A DNA stretch of 64,000 nt from Bacteroidota bacterium (lineage in GTDB: Bacteria; Bacteroidota; Ignavibacteria; UBA10030; UBA8401), in assembly GCA_027622375.1 (NCBI GenBank), contig JAQCAB010000008.1, forward strand, positions 1 to 64,000. The letters run 5' to 3'. The position numbers and the translations under genes are program-made. Position 1 is the first letter of the stretch. Each line of letters opens with the position of its first letter. Under the pieces are notes generated by a model. It searched no databases. It was not told where the DNA came from and saw only the letters and a list, made by a program, of their open reading frames with translations. Of the stretch, positions 60,634-64,000 are shown piece by piece.

Positions 60634-63600
60634 TTATTTAATTATTGCAAATCTGCCGATTTTCTCACCAACTCCTGGAGCGTTTACATGAAAAATATAA
60701 ACTCCGTATGAAGCCGGAAGATTATCCCTTGTTAATAAATTCCACTCAGCACTTCCATCTGTCATAAAATTATTGTGTTCAATAGTTTGAACAAGTTCGC
60801 CACTAACAGAATAAATTTTAATTGTACAAACTGCCGGTAAATGATTAAAATGAATTGAGCGAGGACCGCGACCACTACTAAATGGATTGCGAGCTTCCCA
60901 TGTTGCAGCTGCGATATATGGATTTGGTACAACTTTAATTTTGTTCATTGTCTCTTTTGCAAGAAGATTATCAATGTAATGAGCTGAAGTTGTAAGCTCA
61001 TAAATGTCCCCTTTTAAAAAAGGTTTTCTTAAAGTGATGTATGCAGTATCACCTTTTTTTGGAGCAGTTTTTAATGAATCAAAAATTAAATTCCAACGCC
61101 AAGTTAAAGCTAAATCACCTTTTGCATCTTTTTCATAAAATGCAATTACATCCGATTCGTTCACATCACTTCCAACCGAAAATACACCAAGACCACCTTC
61201 TAAATTAACATCTTTAAAAGCGAATTTAATTTTTTTATTATTTTCTGTTAAATTATAAACAGAAAAATTAACTCGTGTGGCAGGCATCGGAAAAATAAAA
61301 TCGTTTTCGTAAGGAAGATAATGCAGTGAAGTGTCAACACCCACATCGCCAAAAATAATTTTATAATCGCTTGGTTTTCCAACACCACGTGTAAAACCAA
61401 TATTCCATGGCTGCATGTCCATTTTGTAGATATTACTTCTGCTCCATTTGGTTAATTCTGTATTAAGTCCGATTGCTGATTCATTTTCAAAAGCTAATCT
61501 AAATCCATCAATTAAATCTACTTCGTCAGTAGAATTTAATTTTTTACTTTTTGTAATTAAGGTTTCAGGTTTTATCGGATTTGTTAAATCTACAAGTGTA
61601 AAATTTTTTGTTTTAAAAGTATCTTGATCTGTTTGCAACACTGCTGCAATTAAGGTATCCTCAAAAGTTAATCTATAGGTGTGATTTTCTTTCATTTTGT
61701 TTGGATCAACTACTTTAAAAAATATTTTTCCAGTGCTGCTTCCTGTAACATGTTTTAATTCCTTCATTCCAGATTTTACGTATCCAGAAGCTGGAGCATT
61801 CGGAACAATTTTTATAACATTGCGACCAAGTTCAACTGCGCCATCTGCACCTAAACTAACTGCAATCGGACTTTCAGATGGTGAAATATTTCCATTTGTC
61901 CAACCGTAATCATATCCAGTAATTGCATAATAATATGTTTGTCCATTTTGAACGGTTGTATCAACCCACTCATGTTTTAGACCAGTATTTGATCCTAGAT
62001 AAAATAAAATTCCATTTTCGGTAACTGGATGATAACCTGAGATATTATTTTTTTTATCGAACTGCGCTATTGGTTTATAAAAAGTTGGATTTCCTTTTCC
62101 ATCTGTAATTTTAAAAATATCTAAAAATGATGGATCAGTTGAACGATAAATTTTATAACCTTCAAAATCATATCCTTGTTGGCCTAATGCTGCAAGAAAA
62201 TTATCATAAGAATATTCTGATTTATCATCCCAATAAAGTGTAATTCTTTTATTACCTGGCACTGCAGTTAAAGTCGGTGCAATTGGTGCTTTTGCAAATT
62301 GATAATCCTCGTTATAAGTTTGTTGAGCTTTATCTTTATTTTGAAGAGCTTCTTCTTTATTTGATCCCATTATAACAGCAACTGAAATTCTTTCTGTTTG
62401 ACCAGCTTTTAATGGAAAAAATCCTGATGAAACAAATAAATCATTATCGCCAGAAAGTGGTTTTGTTGGATCGTAATAACTTCCGGGTGTCATAAATTGT
62501 CCCCAAAAAACTTCATCCGAAACTGTACTAAAATTAATTGCGCCAGCTGGTTTGTATTGAACATTTGTTAATCCAATTTGATCAGATTCTGAAACATCAG
62601 TTACATCAATATTTGGTTCACCAGGGAAACTTGTACCTGCACCAGAAGTTGGTTTCCCATCACCTTCACCAACATCTTGCGTATTTGCTACACCATCTAA
62701 ACCAACATCATCCGATTCAACTTTCCAATCGCCATCATTATCAATTCCATCATCGCGAGCTTCGTCAATCATTTCATCAATCAATTCGTCAATCAATTCA
62801 TCAATAGCTCCGTTGTTGTCGTTATCAATTCCATCAGCATATTTTTTTCCAACATCAGATGAATCAACGTCATATAAAAATTTATTTGAAGGTAATTTAA
62901 ATCTTTTAAAATATTTTGCAGCCGTATCAACCATTGCTTGCGTTACAATTGGACTACCACTTTCGCCATTATTATTATTATCAATTGCATCTTTATATTT
63001 TTTACCGACATCTTCAGTTCCCTCATCAATTGCGCCATTATTATTATTATCAATTGCATCATTTAATATTTCACCACTCAACATTAATTGTGTAATTGTT
63101 GGGCTACCACTTTCGCCATTATCATTATTATCAATTCTGTCTTTAAAGCCAACACCAAGTTGAATACCTACACCCGTTCCAAAAGCAATATGAGTTGAAT
63201 CTTCATCAATTAAATTATTATTATTGTTATCAATTCCATCTCCAGGAATTTCACCAGCAATCATTGCACCTGTAACTTTTGGACTTCCAAATTCGCCATC
63301 GCCATCGTTATCTATATTATCAGTTGCATTACCTGGAGATTCCAAATATGAAATTGCAGCAACACCAACTTTTTGTCCAGATGGAAATGCATTATTTCCG
63401 ATACCATCTTTATCTGTCATCCAAGCAACGTCATTTATTAAATCAAAATATGGTAAGTCATCACCACTATCTCCATCGCCACCAACTAAATCTGCAATCC
63501 AAAGTGTAACGCCAGCTTTTTTAATATCTTTTGTGCCATCATTTTTTACTGAGTGAAGAATAAATAAAACATCATTAACTAAAATTTGAGACCATTCCAT

Positions 63601-64000
63601 TGCGCGAACATCCATCATTATTCCAAGACCGCGACGCAACATATCAGTTGTATCGGGAGAATAATTATATCTATCATATCGATCATCCGAAGCACGATAA
63701 AAAAGTTCTTGATCGGCATTAAATTGATTTTTACCAAAGTAGCCATTCCATGATCCCTTCCAACCTGGATCTCTTGTATCACTTATTTTATCTGGCCAAG
63801 TTAGTGGCCAAGTATTTGGATTGTCACTTTTTGCAATTTTAGATTTTGCATCAGGTTTTAAATAACCACCAACAGGTTCGAAATTCCAACTTTTACCAGT
63901 TGGACTTGATCTAAAATTTGGAACATCAACAATGTGGATATTGTTTCCGGAATTATCTTTTACTTCACCACCAACAAACAAAGCAACAAGAGCAATGTAA
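60634..64000 (-). CDS. Very large secreted/cell-surface protein with DxDxDG-type repeats and T9SS-like tail; N-terminus beyond the window
   Basis: The frame stays open past the ORF-track start (TTG 63981) to the window edge; DNIDNDGDGEFGSP / DGIDNNNNNLIDED repeats; FnIII-like segment; C-terminal GVYIFHVNAPGVGEKIGRFAIIK. Confidence 0.8.
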   Translation of the reverse strand, partial: YIALVALFVGGEVKDNSGNNIHIVDVPNFRSSPTGKSWNFEPVGGYLKPDAKSKIAKSDNPNTWPLTWPDKISDTRDPGWKGSWNGYFGKNQFNADQELFYRASDDRYDRYNYSPDTTDMLRRGLGIMMDVRAMEWSQILVNDVLFILHSVKNDGTKDIKKAGVTLWIADLVGGDGDSGDDLPYFDLINDVAWMTDKDGIGNNAFPSGQKVGVAAISYLESPGNATDNIDNDGDGEFGSPKVTGAMIAGEIPGDGIDNNNNNLIDEDSTHIAFGTGVGIQLGVGFKDRIDNNDNGESGSPTITQLMLSGEILNDAIDNNNNGAIDEGTEDVGKKYKDAIDNNNNGESGSPIVTQAMVDTAAKYFKRFKLPSNKFLYDVDSSDVGKKYADGIDNDNNGAIDELIDELIDEMIDEARDDGIDNDGDWKVESDDVGLDGVANTQDVGEGDGKPTSGAGTSFPGEPNIDVTDVSESDQIGLTNVQYKPAGAINFSTVSDEVFWGQFMTPGSYYDPTKPLSGDNDLFVSSGFFPLKAGQTERISVAVIMGSNKEEALQNKDKAQQTYNEDYQFAKAPIAPTLTAVPGNKRITLYWDDKSEYSYDNFLAALGQQGYDFEGYKIYRSTDPSFLDIFKITDGKGNPTFYKPIAQFDKKNNISGYHPVTENGILFYLGSNTGLKHEWVDTTVQNGQTYYYAITGYDYGWTNGNISPSESPIAVSLGADGAVELGRNVIKIVPNAPASGYVKSGMKELKHVTGSSTGKIFFKVVDPNKMKENHTYRLTFEDTLIAAVLQTDQDTFKTKNFTLVDLTNPIKPETLITKSKKLNSTDEVDLIDGFRLAFENESAIGLNTELTKWSRSNIYKMDMQPWNIGFTRGVGKPSDYKIIFGDVGVDTSLHYLPYENDFIFPMPATRVNFSVYNLTENNKKIKFAFKDVNLEGGLGVFSVGSDVNESDVIAFYEKDAKGDLALTWRWNLIFDSLKTAPKKGDTAYITLRKPFLKGDIYELTTSAHYIDNLLAKETMNKIKVVPNPYIAAATWEARNPFSSGRGPRSIHFNHLPAVCTIKIYSVSGELVQTIEHNNFMTDGSAEWNLLTRDNLPASYGVYIFHVNAPGVGEKIGRFAIIK
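62758..62805. repeat. 12-bp tandem repeat, 4 units, in-frame (IDEL-IDEL-IDEM-IDEA)
   Basis: ATTGATGAATTG/ATTGACGAATTG/ATTGATGAAATG/ATTGACGAAGCT on the coding strand. Confidence 0.85.

Noticed and set aside
62740-63320. CRISPR-like spaced repeats
   Set aside because: The repeats are imperfect, codon-phased and explained by Asp/Asn protein repeats; no leader and no cas genes
62538-63556. Several + strand ORFs (62538, 62813, 63224, 63279) with repetitive His/Gln/Leu/Ser content
   Set aside because: Antisense shadows of the in-frame Asn/Asp repeats in the 60634 minus-strand CDS

Overview
AT-rich chromosomal window, about 97% explained by housekeeping and envelope genes, mostly on the minus strand. 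The gene content (type IX secretion sorting tails, a PorV/PorQ-family protein, a GWxTD protein, bshA, a SUF operon) suggests a Bacteroidota/Chlorobi/Ignavibacteria-type bacterium; this lineage call is inference. Main blocks are: (i) proS-aldehyde dehydrogenase-dnaE-trxA-aspS-prfB-lolC/E, with a clear prfB +1 programmed frameshift site; (ii) a secreted amidase and TolB-like protein; (iii) pcm-miaA-tRNA-Pro, a GT2 glycosyltransferase and folP; (iv) a long Rrf2-controlled Fe-S assembly operon (iscS-like, unknown 94 aa ORF, iscA, sufBCD, sufS, sufU, sufT-like, zinc ribbon, 34 aa basic microprotein); (v) bshA, uvrD/pcrA, ogt, nadD, a degenerate TrpC-like protein, CorC-like, truA, mtaB, rpsA, ispH, cmk, mtgA, ruvX, relA/spoT, der, pgeF, pyrC and pyrB; (vi) a GWxTD protein, a secreted GH13 amylase, large T9SS cargo proteins and a PorV-family protein. 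Three tRNAs were found (Arg-CCT, Ala-GGC, Pro-CGG). I saw no rRNA, CRISPR array, transposase, prophage or recognisable defence island. No clearly new multi-gene system is evident. The best leads are the unassigned small proteins in the Fe-S operon with a putative operator, the degenerate IGPS-like protein, an orphan T9SS tail relic next to tandem palindromes, and a decayed GIY-YIG-like remnant.
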